A stretch of DNA of 10,593 nucleotides. Source: an uncultured Ancrocorticia sp. (GTDB lineage Bacteria > Actinomycetota > Actinomycetes > Actinomycetales > Actinomycetaceae). Each line of letters begins with the position of its first letter. The first letter of the stretch is position 1. Shown here one piece after another: positions 1 to 7,132 of the stretch. Location of the stretch: assembly GCA_905373325.1 (NCBI GenBank), contig CAJPTB010000033.1:1-10593 (forward strand), given 5' to 3'. Below the pieces are notes generated by a model. It saw nothing but the letters and a program-made list of their open reading frames with translations, ran no database searches and was not told the DNA's origin. The position numbers were made by a program, and so were the translations under genes.

Positions 1-118
1 TTCCGCGCCTGCTGGAGCTCTCGCGCGACGCCGTGACGGTCATGATCGGCCCGTCGACGCCGGCCTCGCCGATCCTGTTCGACTTCGGCGTCGCGCGAGA
101 GCTCCAGCAGGCGCGGAA
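1..118. repeat. Perfect 32-bp inverted repeat (fold-back) at window edge
   Basis: Bases 1-32 are the exact reverse complement of bases 87-118, separated by a 54-base loop (33-86). The loop read on the plus strand is the natural continuation of the DUF364 gene that ends abnormally at 87 on the minus strand. The turn happens at the hexamer pair gacgcc (27-32) / ggcgtc (87-92), which would exist in the normal gene as a short inverted repeat. This is the pattern expected of a fold-back chimera made in amplification or assembly; a real inverted duplication is possible but less likely. Confidence 0.9.
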
Positions 119-668
119 TCGTCTTGTTGACGAAGGACGAGCCGGTGATGAAGACGTAGTCGCAGCCGGGCAGCAGGTACTCGGCTGCGGAGTCCGGGTA
201 GTCGCCCTCCACGGGGTTGCGTTCGAGGATGAAAAGCTCTGCGGCGTCGGCGAGCGCCGATGCGGCGAAGGGGAAGTGCCCGATCACCGCGACCTTTTTC
301 CCCGCGATGACTTCGCGGTACGGGTGGAAGGCGCGTGCCCAGTTGTTCTCGTGGCAGGGGGAGAAGCCGTTGCCGAAGGCGCGCTTGGGCAACGAGTGGT
401 ATGCGTTGACGGCGGCCATGCCCAGGCCGGCTTCGGCGAGGTTCCAGCTTTTGGCCAGGGCTGCGACCTCGCGCAGGGGGAGCCCCGCCAGGTCGTCCTC
501 TCCGTAGGAGGCGGGGCGGGTGCGCACGGGCATGGCGAAGGCCATTCCTGCGCCCCTCTCGGAGGAGGTCACGCGGCACCACTTCGTGCCGGTGTAGGCC
601 GCTGCGACAGTGATGTGACCGGGGATCTCGTCTATGAGGCTGTCGTATAGATTCCAAGGGTTCGTCAT
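1..668 (-). CDS. DUF4213/DUF364 domain protein (putative metal-chelation family), 3' end disrupted
   Basis: The protein starts MTNPWNLYDSLIDEIPGHIT, from an ATG preceded by a GAGGAG Shine-Dalgarno site. The N-terminal DUF4213 part (roughly residues 1-90) leads into the Rossmann-like DUF364 domain: GKKVAVIGHFPF (about 125-136), ELFILERNP (about 146-154), and YVFITGSSFVNKTIPRLLEL (about 171-190). The family has been linked to heavy-metal chelation or metal/cofactor handling, but its exact substrate is not established. Codons agree with the family down to position 87 (194 residues). Beyond it the minus frame stays open but encodes unrelated Arg-rich sequence. The expected next motif, TVMIGPSTPASPILFDFG, lies on the plus strand at about 33-88. 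The gene is therefore real to 87 and broken there by a fold-back. Family members are about 250 residues long, so some 55 residues are displaced or missing. It stands alone, with its own promoter and leader. Confidence 0.85.
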   Translation of the reverse strand, partial: MTNPWNLYDSLIDEIPGHITVAAAYTGTKWCRVTSSERGAGMAFAMPVRTRPASYGEDDLAGLPLREVAALAKSWNLAEAGLGMAAVNAYHSLPKRAFGNGFSPCHENNWARAFHPYREVIAGKKVAVIGHFPFAASALADAAELFILERNPVEGDYPDSAAEYLLPGCDYVFITGSSFVNKTIPRLLELSRDAEVEQDRRGRRRRADHDRHGVARELQQAR

Positions 669-803
669 GAGTTCTCCTCGCGTGCCGTCCGTGTTGTCGT
701 ATGCGTCGTCGGATTCCGACCTCGGGCCGAGGTCGATAGGCCCCTGAACGGGGCGATGCCGGACTAGCGTCGCCTGAATAGGTTCCCCTCACCGTTGGCG
801 TTG
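669..803 (-). other. Hairpin-rich 5' leader of the DUF364 gene
   Basis: This is the putative untranslated leader between the TATAAT promoter and the ATG. It contains a perfect 8-bp stem with 3-nt loop (717-724 with 728-735), a perfect 5-bp stem with loop GUUCA in the RNA sense (750-754 with 740-744), and a competing 5-bp stem (770-774 with 752-756) that shares bases 752-754 with the previous one. A GAAC at about 783-786 could pair with the GUUC of the second loop. I do not recognise a known riboswitch class. Confidence 0.4.
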
Positions 804-809
804 CCTTCA

Positions 810-838
810 ATTATAGTGCGCTGCGGCACCGGTTTGTA
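810..838 (-). promoter_or_regulatory. Promoter of the DUF364 gene
   Basis: On the minus strand a perfect TATAAT -10 box (815 to 810) has a weak -35 TACAAA (838 to 833) at 17 bp. Transcription would start near 803, giving a leader of about 135 nt. Confidence 0.55.
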
Positions 839-1106
839 GCGGCAAAAGGGTCGGCTTTTGCATAGGGAAGACAGGTTTCCATACAGGAAACGTGCAGCGC
901 CGGCGGGATCGGTTTTCGCGCAGGAGGCTTGCGCACAGGAGACTTGCGGCGCCGGTGAGATCCGTTTTCGCACAGGAACATTGACGATCTAGACGAGTTG
1001 GCGGCGGAGACAAGCTCGCGACCTCGGCAAGTTCGCGACGCAGACAGGTTTGCGACGTCGGCGAAAGAGAACCGGCGACGACGCCGAAGACCGCTGGTTG
1101 CGGCGG
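816..1106. other. Gene-free stretch with hairpins and imperfect repeats
   Basis: No frame here looks like a protein. It holds two neat small hairpins (842-848 with 855-861, gcaaaag/cttttgc; 875-880 with 886-891, gtttcc/ggaaac), a 32-base imperfect direct repeat (see 894-977), and recurring short blocks such as cttgcgcacagga and gcgacgcagacagg. The short open frames on the minus strand are Arg/Ser/Cys-rich repeat translations. Confidence 0.6.
894..977. repeat. Imperfect direct repeat, 32-base units
   Basis: Unit 1 (894-925, starting gcagcgccggcgggatc) and unit 2 (946-977, starting gcggcgccggtgagatc) match at 27 of 32 positions and are offset by 52 bases. Function unknown. Confidence 0.7.
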
Positions 1107-1862
1107 CTACGTGTTGCGCAAGCCAAGGGCGCCTATGAGGTGGGGCATCGTGGTCGAAGGGCAAGGGCCTTGGGCGTTCACGTCGGGCAGCTTCACTCCC
1201 TTGAGTCGTGAGCGTTCGCAGGCCGCGTCAATGCCGTCCCAGGGGAAGTCATCCGGAAGCGACTTTTGTTTATCTTGTTCTAGTCCCGCGAGTCGTGCCA
1301 GCAAGCTCCTACCCAAACCCGCCCCAGTTGAAACAGGCTGGGATGTGGTCTCAGATGATGAAGGACGCTCACCGGTTGGGGTGGGCCTCCTTCGTGTTGT
1401 GGAGCCTGGTGGTACGTCGTCAGCGATGCGAGGTGTGATCAGGTCGCCAGGCTTAGCCTCATGCTGCAGTTGGTGCGTATGGGCTGCGGCGTGCAGGCCA
1501 GGTCTGGCCAGCCGGTCGAAAGGAGGAGTGAGCAGGGCGCTGACGATGACGCTGGAGTTGGTATCGGCGAAGTTGACGAGATGAGGAGCCATGGCTGGCA
1601 CGTCAGTGTCAGCAGTTACTCCCTCGCTGGCATCGCTGGTTCCTTCTCCGTTGCTCCGCCGCTCATCATCCGCGCCCGCATTACGTCGGTCCACTGCCTG
1701 GTCATGACCAGAGTCAGCCGTGGACGGGGTGCTGCTCTTGTCTGCCGTGTCCTTGTTACCGCCGTCAGTCGTTCCATCGCCTTTGCCAGGCAGGATGACG
1801 CGACCGTTTTCACCCACCAGCGGGTTGACCAGCACCCGTTCGAAGAAGACTGGGTTGAGCAT
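1107..1862 (-). CDS. Open C-terminal fragment of the decayed serine recombinase with unrecognised tail
   Basis: The frame opens MLNPVFFERVLVNPLVGENG, the C-terminal end of a large serine recombinase (family pattern: lifNqaFFerilVn). It is therefore the 3' continuation of the pseudogene upstream; the ATG is an internal Met and not a natural start. After about 30 residues the sequence turns into a Gly/Thr/Ser/Asp/Pro-rich tail of about 200 residues ending LIGALGLRNT and a TAG. I recognise nothing in that tail. It contains one patch of mixed composition near the end (LPDDFPWDGIDAACERSRLK) that could be a separate gene remnant. It may be only a chance open frame in GC-rich DNA. Expression as a protein is doubtful. 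Confidence 0.35.
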   Translation of the reverse strand: MLNPVFFERVLVNPLVGENGRVILPGKGDGTTDGGNKDTADKSSTPSTADSGHDQAVDRRNAGADDERRSNGEGTSDASEGVTADTDVPAMAPHLVNFADTNSSVIVSALLTPPFDRLARPGLHAAAHTHQLQHEAKPGDLITPRIADDVPPGSTTRRRPTPTGERPSSSETTSQPVSTGAGLGRSLLARLAGLEQDKQKSLPDDFPWDGIDAACERSRLKGVKLPDVNAQGPCPSTTMPHLIGALGLRNT

Positions 1863-3120
1863 CTTCTTCAGGTGGGCAGGCGCGACGGTACGGAGGGGGT
1901 GGCATTCCTCGAGGAGGTCAATGGCTGGGCCAAGTGCTAGCGGATTTTGACGGCGTCGGCCTAGTAGGCATTCAGCTGGCGCTCAATCTGGTTCAGCCCG
2001 CTGGACAGTTGGCCTGCTCCTCCTTGAACAGGTCAAGTGGCACGGCGCATTCATAGTGGACGTAGGGCAGCCTGCGCTGCTTGTCTTCGATGTTGGTGCG
2101 CCATGTGGTCAGGGAGCGCACCGTCCTGTCCTTCTCCCCCTCGATCCGGGCCAGCTTGTCGTAGAGGTAGTGCTCGATCTGCGTTCTGTCCTCCGCGCTA
2201 AGATGGATGGCCTGGTAGAGGCCATTCATGCGGTTTTCGACGAGGTTGCTGAGCACTGCGGCGAAGGCGTAGTCGTGCAGGCGGCAGCGATGGGCGCAGA
2301 CAAAGTAGGGTTAGATGGTGTCCTTGCTATTTTAGTGTTCTGGACGGACAGGCGCGTGCCGCACTGGCCGCAGACGATGGTGCTTTTGAGGTAATGGTTG
2401 TGGATGCGCTGGCGTTCCCCGTAGCGCCGCGAAGCCAGGATGGTCTGGACGGTCTGCCTGGTCTCGACATCAACCAGGGGTTCGTGCTTGCTGAGGTATT
2501 CCACGCCCTGGAACGTGACGATGCCCTTTTAGTGGGGGTGGCGGAGGATCTCGTGCAGACGCGTTGACGTGATGGGCATGGCACAGCGCCTTGGCGTGGG
2601 CGGAATGGTCAGGCCAAGAGCGTTGAGGCGATCGGCCAGCTTCCGCAACGTCCAGTTGCCTGTGGTGTATTCGGTAGAGGCTAGCCGAAATCAGTGGTGC
2701 GCGCTCCTCATTGAGGGCGATGTTGCGGACTTCTCGCTCGTTCTCATCCCTCGCGCGCACTCACATAGCCCAGCGACGCCTTGCCGAGCGTCCCGTCGTT
2801 TCTGGCTTTCTCACCCATCCCCTTGATGACTTCGTTGGCTAGGTTACGGGAGTAGAGCTTGGCGATGGAGCTCATGATGCGGTGGAGCAGCATGCCGCCG
2901 GGGTTTGGTCGATATCCTCGCTGGTAGACATCAGCCGGACGCCTGTGTCCTTGAAGGACCAGTTGATCTCCCTGTCATCGGCTGGGTTGAGGGTCAGCCG
3001 GTCGTGCTTGTCGACGATAACGTAATAGATGCCGCTGTCTTCCTCGAGATAGGCAAGCATTTTCTGCAGCTTGGGGCAGTTGGTGGATCGGGTGGGCTCG
3101 CCCTGGTCGGCGAACTCCTA
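1765..3120 (-). pseudogene. Large serine recombinase, degenerate, N-terminally truncated
   Basis: Pieces in several frames line up with one large serine recombinase (resolvase/invertase N-terminal domain, recombinase domain, zinc ribbon, coiled-coil C-terminus). In order on the minus strand: catalytic-domain end YYVIVDKHDRLTLNPADDRE (about 3010-2950), then DIDQTP..., IMSSIAKLYSRNLANEVIKG after a frameshift near 2900, RARDENEREVRNIALNEERA after another near 2760, GIVTFQGVEYLSKHEPLVDV, zinc-ribbon CGQCGTRLSVQN and, in a different frame, FVCAHRC, then LSNLVENRMNGLYQAIHLSA and VPLDLFKEEQ. Lesions include TAA in place of Tyr at about 2528-2530, TAA near 2308-2310, a frameshift near 2010, and two TAGs near 1930-1965. 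The N-terminal region with the catalytic Ser is absent: homology stops at about 3117 against the ISL3 remnant. Such enzymes integrate phages and conjugative elements; this one cannot work. Confidence 0.85.
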
Positions 3121-4143
3121 CCTATGGCGTCGAGACACTAGCCGTGTGGTCAAGCCGCGGGCCAAGCTGTCGCGATGTGGGCTTGCCGTGGGCACTGGAA
3201 AGCATCGTGCACCAGCACCTAACCGTGGCTCGTGTCGCCGAGTGACTCGGGGTGGTATGCGGCTAATGACGCGGTCCTGGGTGAGGGAAGGCGGGTGTTG
3301 ATTGATCACCCCGATCGGCTTGACGGCGTTACCGCGATCGGTGTGGACGAGCACGTGTGGAGACGCCAGGCGCGGCGACAAGTACGTCACGGTGATCATC
3401 GACCTCACCGCGATCCGCGACGGCACCGGCCCAGCACGATTGTTGGACATGGTCGAGGGCTGTTCCAAGCAGGCGTTCAAGGTCTGGCTGGCCGAAGGAC
3501 CCCAGGCGGGGCGTGACCTGGTGGAGGTGGTCGTGATGGATGGGTTCACCGGTTTCAAGACTGACACCGCCGAAGGATTCCCTGACGCGGTCGCGATGAT
3601 GGACCCGTTCCACGTCGTTCGCTTTGGAGACGATTCTCTGGATTAGTGCCGGTCCCGTGTTTAGCAAGACCTTTACGGGCACCGGGGCTGCAAAGATGAT
3701 CCGCTCTACCGCGCGCGGCGGACCCTGCGCACCGGCGCAGATCTCCTCACCGACAAGCGGCAGGACTGGCTCGAGGCTCGATGCCCACGTCGAGGTTGAG
3801 GTGACATGGTTGATCTACCAGTGGATGATCGCGGCTTACCGGCACGCCGATCACCGCCAGGGACGCGCATTGACGGTCAAGCTGATCAACTCGATCAGCA
3901 GCGGAGTGGTCAAGTCGCTGACCAAGGTCATCACCCTGGGCAGGATGCTCAAGAATCGGGCTGTCGACGTGTTGGCCTACTTCGACCTGCCAGACCACAT
4001 CCAGCGGACCGACCGAGACGATCGACGGCCGCCTCGAGCACCTACGCGGCTCAGCACTCGGATTCCGAAACCTCGCCAACTACATCGCCAGATCACTGCC
4101 CGAAATCGGCGGATTCAGACCCCAACTACGCCCTCAACTGTGA
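3119..4143 (+). pseudogene. ISL3-family transposase, degenerate, N-terminally truncated
   Basis: Homology to ISL3 transposases begins abruptly with YLWRRDTSRVV, just after where the zinc-finger domain should be, so the first 80-100 residues are missing. Then come WALESIVHQHLTVARVAE, AIGVDEHVW (first catalytic Asp), GDKYVTVIIDLTAIRDGTGP, VVMDGFTGFKT (second Asp), DPFHVV, DAHVEVEVTWLIYQ, AVDVLAYFD and finally TETIDGRLEHLRGSALGFRN (expected region of the catalytic Glu), ending at TGA 4141-4143. These lie in different frames, with shifts near 3187, 3245-3260, 3370, 3780 and 4010. In-frame TAGs stand at 3644 and 3662, and a TGA near 3250. The catalytic residues are still readable but no continuous protein can be made. 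It faces the recombinase remnant head to head, both lacking their N-termini at the junction. Confidence 0.88.
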
Positions 4144-4150
4144 AGAGTCC
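4142..4150 (+). repeat. Probable right terminal inverted repeat of the ISL3 element
   Basis: gaagagtcc directly after the transposase stop resembles the usual ISL3 end, whose outward-facing termini begin GGNTCTTC. No left partner is present, in keeping with loss of the element's left part. The exact end is uncertain. Confidence 0.4.
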
Positions 4151-4333
4151 CTCATCCTCGATCTTGACAACGACTACCAAGCTCAACGCATCGATATCTG
4201 GTTGTCACGTCAGGCGATGGCCAGAACCTGGGAGACTGAGAAGATCCTTGGTAGTGACGCCGATGAGGCACTGGCGAAGGCACGACGAGATGCGCTAAGT
4301 TTGCCAATGAAAGGGATGGGGATGATTGCATAA
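4151..4333 (+). pseudogene. 3' fragment of an unknown gene cut by the ISL3 element
   Basis: The open frame that passes the IS end reads ILDLDNDYQAQRIDIWLSRQ, then a charged helical stretch (ARTWETEKILGSDADEAL), and ends MKGMGMIA with TAA at 4331-4333. Composition is protein-like and GC is moderate, like the defence genes downstream. No ribosome binding site or convincing start is seen, and the 5' part would lie where the IS element now is. It may be the last 60 or so residues of an original neighbour of the nuclease operon. I do not recognise the family; a chance open frame remains possible. Confidence 0.4.
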
Positions 4334-4412
4334 CGAGCGACTAGATGATCATCGACCTATCAATAACAAGTATAGGATACTGCAAACTCGACAAGCTCAA
4401 CTATTGACGTGA

Positions 4413-4424
4413 GATAATGGAAAC
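4413..4424 (+). promoter_or_regulatory. Possible leaderless promoter of the nuclease operon
   Basis: GATAAT (4413-4418) ends 6 bp before the ATG at 4425, the geometry of an actinobacterial leaderless start, and no Shine-Dalgarno sequence lies ahead of the ATG. The -35 is poor (tcgaca at 4388-4393, 19-bp spacing). A second AT-rich box, tataggat (4371-4378), could instead give a short leader. Confidence 0.35.
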
Positions 4425-6044
4425 ATGATAGAACGTGTGATCATCAAAAACTATCGAGTGTTCAAAGAACTGGATTTCCGCCCCAATAAGTCGATCAACA
4501 TCATCGTTGGTGACAATGAGGCTGGCAAGTCAACTTTGACGGAGGCGATTATTATGGCTATTGGCGGTCGCTTCTATGGTCGACCGATAGCAGAAGAACT
4601 GAACCCATACTGGTTCAATATTGATAGCGTTGAAGAATATTTTCAAGCACGTCAAGACAACACGAAAACAGCTCCACCATCAATTCTCATCGAGGTCTAC
4701 CTCAGCAAAACAGATGAGCCACAAGTGCTACGCGGAAAAGTGAATTCCCAAGCAGCCGATTGTCCTGGATTTGCGATAGAAGTTTCACCCGACAGCGAGT
4801 ATAGCTCCGAATTCGAAGAGTACATGAAGAGCGACCCACCATTGATCCTCCCAACTGAGTACTACAAAGTCACATGGCGAGGGTTCCATGACAAATCACT
4901 CTATCGTCGCCCTAAGGACTTCGGAGTTCTCCATCTTGACAGCAAGGCGTCACAGCCCTCTCGACAAATCGACATCTACTCACGTCAGTTGCTGAAGGAT
5001 CTGGTTGACGACAAAGAAAGTGCGACCGTCTCAGTGCAATACCGACGGCAACGGCATCAACTAACCTCCGAGGTTCTTGGCACAGTTAATCAGAAGATGA
5101 AGAAACGTGGGGATGCGCTCTCTAGCACTCTAAGTCTTCAACTAGACCAATCGTCTTTGTCCAGCTGGGATAAAGTGGTAGTCCCTCATATTGAGCGACT
5201 GCCTTTTGGCTACGTTGGCCAAGGGCGGCAAGTGCTCATCAAAACGGCGCTTGCCCTGGCAGCCGAAGACAGTAATGCACGATTTGTATTCGTTGAGGAG
5301 CCCGAGAACCACCTGTCTCACACAAGCCTACTTTACTCCCTCGACCGTATCGAACAACTTTCCGAAGGGCGACAAGTATTCGTCACGACGCATAGTTCAT
5401 ATGTGCTCAACAGAATGGGGATCGATAATCTCCATTTGTTGCATCACGGCACTATGGCAAATTTCGGAGAACTCACCGATGATACTGTTGCGTACTTTAA
5501 AAAGCAGTCCGGATACGATACCCTGCGTATGGTATTGGCGCGTCACCTCGTTATTGTAGAAGGTCCATCAGACGAGATGATTTTCAAACGTGCCTATCTT
5601 GACCAAACTGGTCGTACAACAGATCAAGACCAGATCGATGTGATCGCTCAGGGAACACGCAATAGTCGTGGTCTTGAACTGTGTGCCGCCCTCGACAGAA
5701 AAGTTGCGGTATTGCGCGACACAGATGAACAGACGCCAGAATACTGGAAGAGCAAAGCAAGCCGTTGGCTTGAACCGGGGGAACGTGAAATGTTCGTGGG
5801 CGACCCAAGTCTTGGTAAAACCCTTGAACCTCAGGTTGCTAACGTAAACATTCGAGCGGGGCATGACTATGAGGCACGCCTTCGCGAGATCGTTGAATGC
5901 CCCAAAGGCTCAAGCCTCGAAAGTTTTATGGCGGGCGATAAAACGGGTTGGGCTTGGCGTGTAGCTAGCGCAGCAGATCATGACAGGATTACGTATCCTT
6001 CCTATATTACCGACGCAATTGCTTTTATTACGAGGTCAATGTGA
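4425..6044 (+). CDS. gajA: OLD-family ATPase/Toprim nuclease, GajA-like (Gabija defence)
   Basis: This is a 539-residue protein with an N-terminal ABC-type ATPase split by a dimerisation insert, and a C-terminal Toprim nuclease. Seen directly: Walker A GDNEAGKST (29-37), GYVGQGRQ (262-269) at the signature-like position, Walker B FVFVEEPENHL (287-297) and H-loop TTHSS (321-325). The Toprim acidic residues are in VIVEGPSDE (376-384, Glu379) and VLRDTDE (429-435, Asp432 and Asp434). KTGWAW (506-511) carries the basic residue expected near the end. In known Gabija systems GajA (about 580 residues) nicks DNA at specific sites when nucleotide levels drop during phage infection; I infer the same role. 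The 4-bp overlap with a UvrD-like helicase supports this. Third codon positions are less GC-rich than in the flanking core genes, indicating acquisition. A lone class 2 OLD nuclease with another role is the alternative. Confidence 0.85.
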   Translation: MIERVIIKNYRVFKELDFRPNKSINIIVGDNEAGKSTLTEAIIMAIGGRFYGRPIAEELNPYWFNIDSVEEYFQARQDNTKTAPPSILIEVYLSKTDEPQVLRGKVNSQAADCPGFAIEVSPDSEYSSEFEEYMKSDPPLILPTEYYKVTWRGFHDKSLYRRPKDFGVLHLDSKASQPSRQIDIYSRQLLKDLVDDKESATVSVQYRRQRHQLTSEVLGTVNQKMKKRGDALSSTLSLQLDQSSLSSWDKVVVPHIERLPFGYVGQGRQVLIKTALALAAEDSNARFVFVEEPENHLSHTSLLYSLDRIEQLSEGRQVFVTTHSSYVLNRMGIDNLHLLHHGTMANFGELTDDTVAYFKKQSGYDTLRMVLARHLVIVEGPSDEMIFKRAYLDQTGRTTDQDQIDVIAQGTRNSRGLELCAALDRKVAVLRDTDEQTPEYWKSKASRWLEPGEREMFVGDPSLGKTLEPQVANVNIRAGHDYEARLREIVECPKGSSLESFMAGDKTGWAWRVASAADHDRITYPSYITDAIAFITRSM

Positions 6045-7132
6045 ATATAGCAATTCTCGCCCCGGCGGGGGGCCGGAAGACGCAAAAAATCATCGATATG
6101 TGCGCAGATGTAGCGGTGCCCAAAAAACGGGCCGTGATCACCTTCACGACAAGCGCTCAGAAGATTCTAATATATCGATTACTAGCAAGTGCCGCACGTG
6201 GTCAGATGCCAACAGTGACGGGCTGGTACGCATTTTTGCTTGATCATGTTGTGCGTCCCTATGCGCCTTCAGTCCGTAAACTTCAAGGCGCACGGGTTAA
6301 GGGACTCGCCTGGGTTGACGGGACACTTCCTAATAACTTATCGGGCCTTGACTACTATCTCAATGGTGTCGGCGACGTATATAGTGAACGCCTCGGATTG
6401 TTAGCGTCCAAGGTACTTAAGGCTGATGGGGCGGCGGTCATCGACCGGCTTGAGCGCATCTTTGATGAGATTTACATTGACGAAGTGCAAGACCTTCGCG
6501 GTAATGACCTTGATGTACTGGATGCCTTGCTCTGCTCGAAGATCCGTGTTGTCTTGGTCGGAGATGTTCGACAGCGACTGCTGTCGACATCTAAAAGCTC
6601 GAAAAAGTACGAAAAGTATGACGGATTAGGTTTGACTGATTGGTTTCACGAAATGGCCAAAAAAGGGCTACTCAATCTCCAAACTATTCAGGAAACATGG
6701 CGGTGCTGTCCTGAAGTGACACAGTTTGCCGATCAAATGTTTACCAGCGATAGGTTTCCTCCTACGGAGTCGAAAGTTGTGGTGCCGGATGGAATGCATC
6801 ACGGAGTTTGGCTTGTCGAAAAGCCGCATATAGACGAGTATATTCGTCGATTCCATCCTGCTTGCTACCGAGATTCGGTGCGCACCAAACTAGTCGGAAC
6901 AGACTCAGCGACAAACTTTGGACTATGTAAGGGCGCGACGGAAGATCATGTCCTAATATTTCCAACAGGAACTATGAAGAAGTTCTGGAAAGATAAGACA
7001 AATGATCTCGCCGACAAATCGCGCATGAACGCCTATGTAGCGATCACCCGCGCACGCTGGTCGGTGGGAATATATGTCGACAGCGCCAAGGGTTACGATA
7101 TTCCGGTTTGGAGGCCAAGCTGGAATAATTAG
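6041..7132 (+). CDS. gajB: Compact UvrD-like SF1 helicase, GajB-like (Gabija defence)
   Basis: The start is GTG at 6041, inside the nuclease stop (GTGA overlap), with a GAGG at about 6032-6035; the coupling suggests co-translation. At 363 residues it is much shorter than UvrD (about 700) and typical GajB (about 500), yet SF1A motifs are readable in order: motif I APAGGRKT (7-14), Ia ITFTT (33-37), II YIDEVQD (145-151), III VLVGDVRQ (171-178), IV LQTIQETWR (213-221), V KGATEDHV (297-304) and VI AYVAITRAR (331-339). Only about 75 residues separate motifs IV and V, so the 2B subdomain is essentially absent. Motif I has Arg where SF1 helicases usually have the Gly before Lys-Thr. GajB senses or processes DNA termini and works with GajA; here the role is inferred from pairing. 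Strand-separating ability is uncertain. Confidence 0.8.
   Translation: MNIAILAPAGGRKTQKIIDMCADVAVPKKRAVITFTTSAQKILIYRLLASAARGQMPTVTGWYAFLLDHVVRPYAPSVRKLQGARVKGLAWVDGTLPNNLSGLDYYLNGVGDVYSERLGLLASKVLKADGAAVIDRLERIFDEIYIDEVQDLRGNDLDVLDALLCSKIRVVLVGDVRQRLLSTSKSSKKYEKYDGLGLTDWFHEMAKKGLLNLQTIQETWRCCPEVTQFADQMFTSDRFPPTESKVVVPDGMHHGVWLVEKPHIDEYIRRFHPACYRDSVRTKLVGTDSATNFGLCKGATEDHVLIFPTGTMKKFWKDKTNDLADKSRMNAYVAITRARWSVGIYVDSAKGYDIPVWRPSWNN

Noticed and set aside
40..810. 256-codon minus-strand open frame overlapping the DUF364 gene
   Set aside because: It is Arg/Pro/His-rich with no recognisable domain and is out of frame with the clear DUF364 product; a GC-rich shadow.
1111..1584. 157-codon plus-strand open frame
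   Set aside because: It is antisense to the recombinase tail frame, with no domain and no ribosome site.
1107..4143. Functional phage or ICE integrase with its transposase
   Set aside because: Both genes have several frameshifts and stop codons and lack their N-termini; they are relics.
3806..4333. 175-codon plus-strand open frame as one protein
   Set aside because: The first two thirds are an off-frame reading of the ISL3 transposase; only the part after about 4150 looks protein-like.
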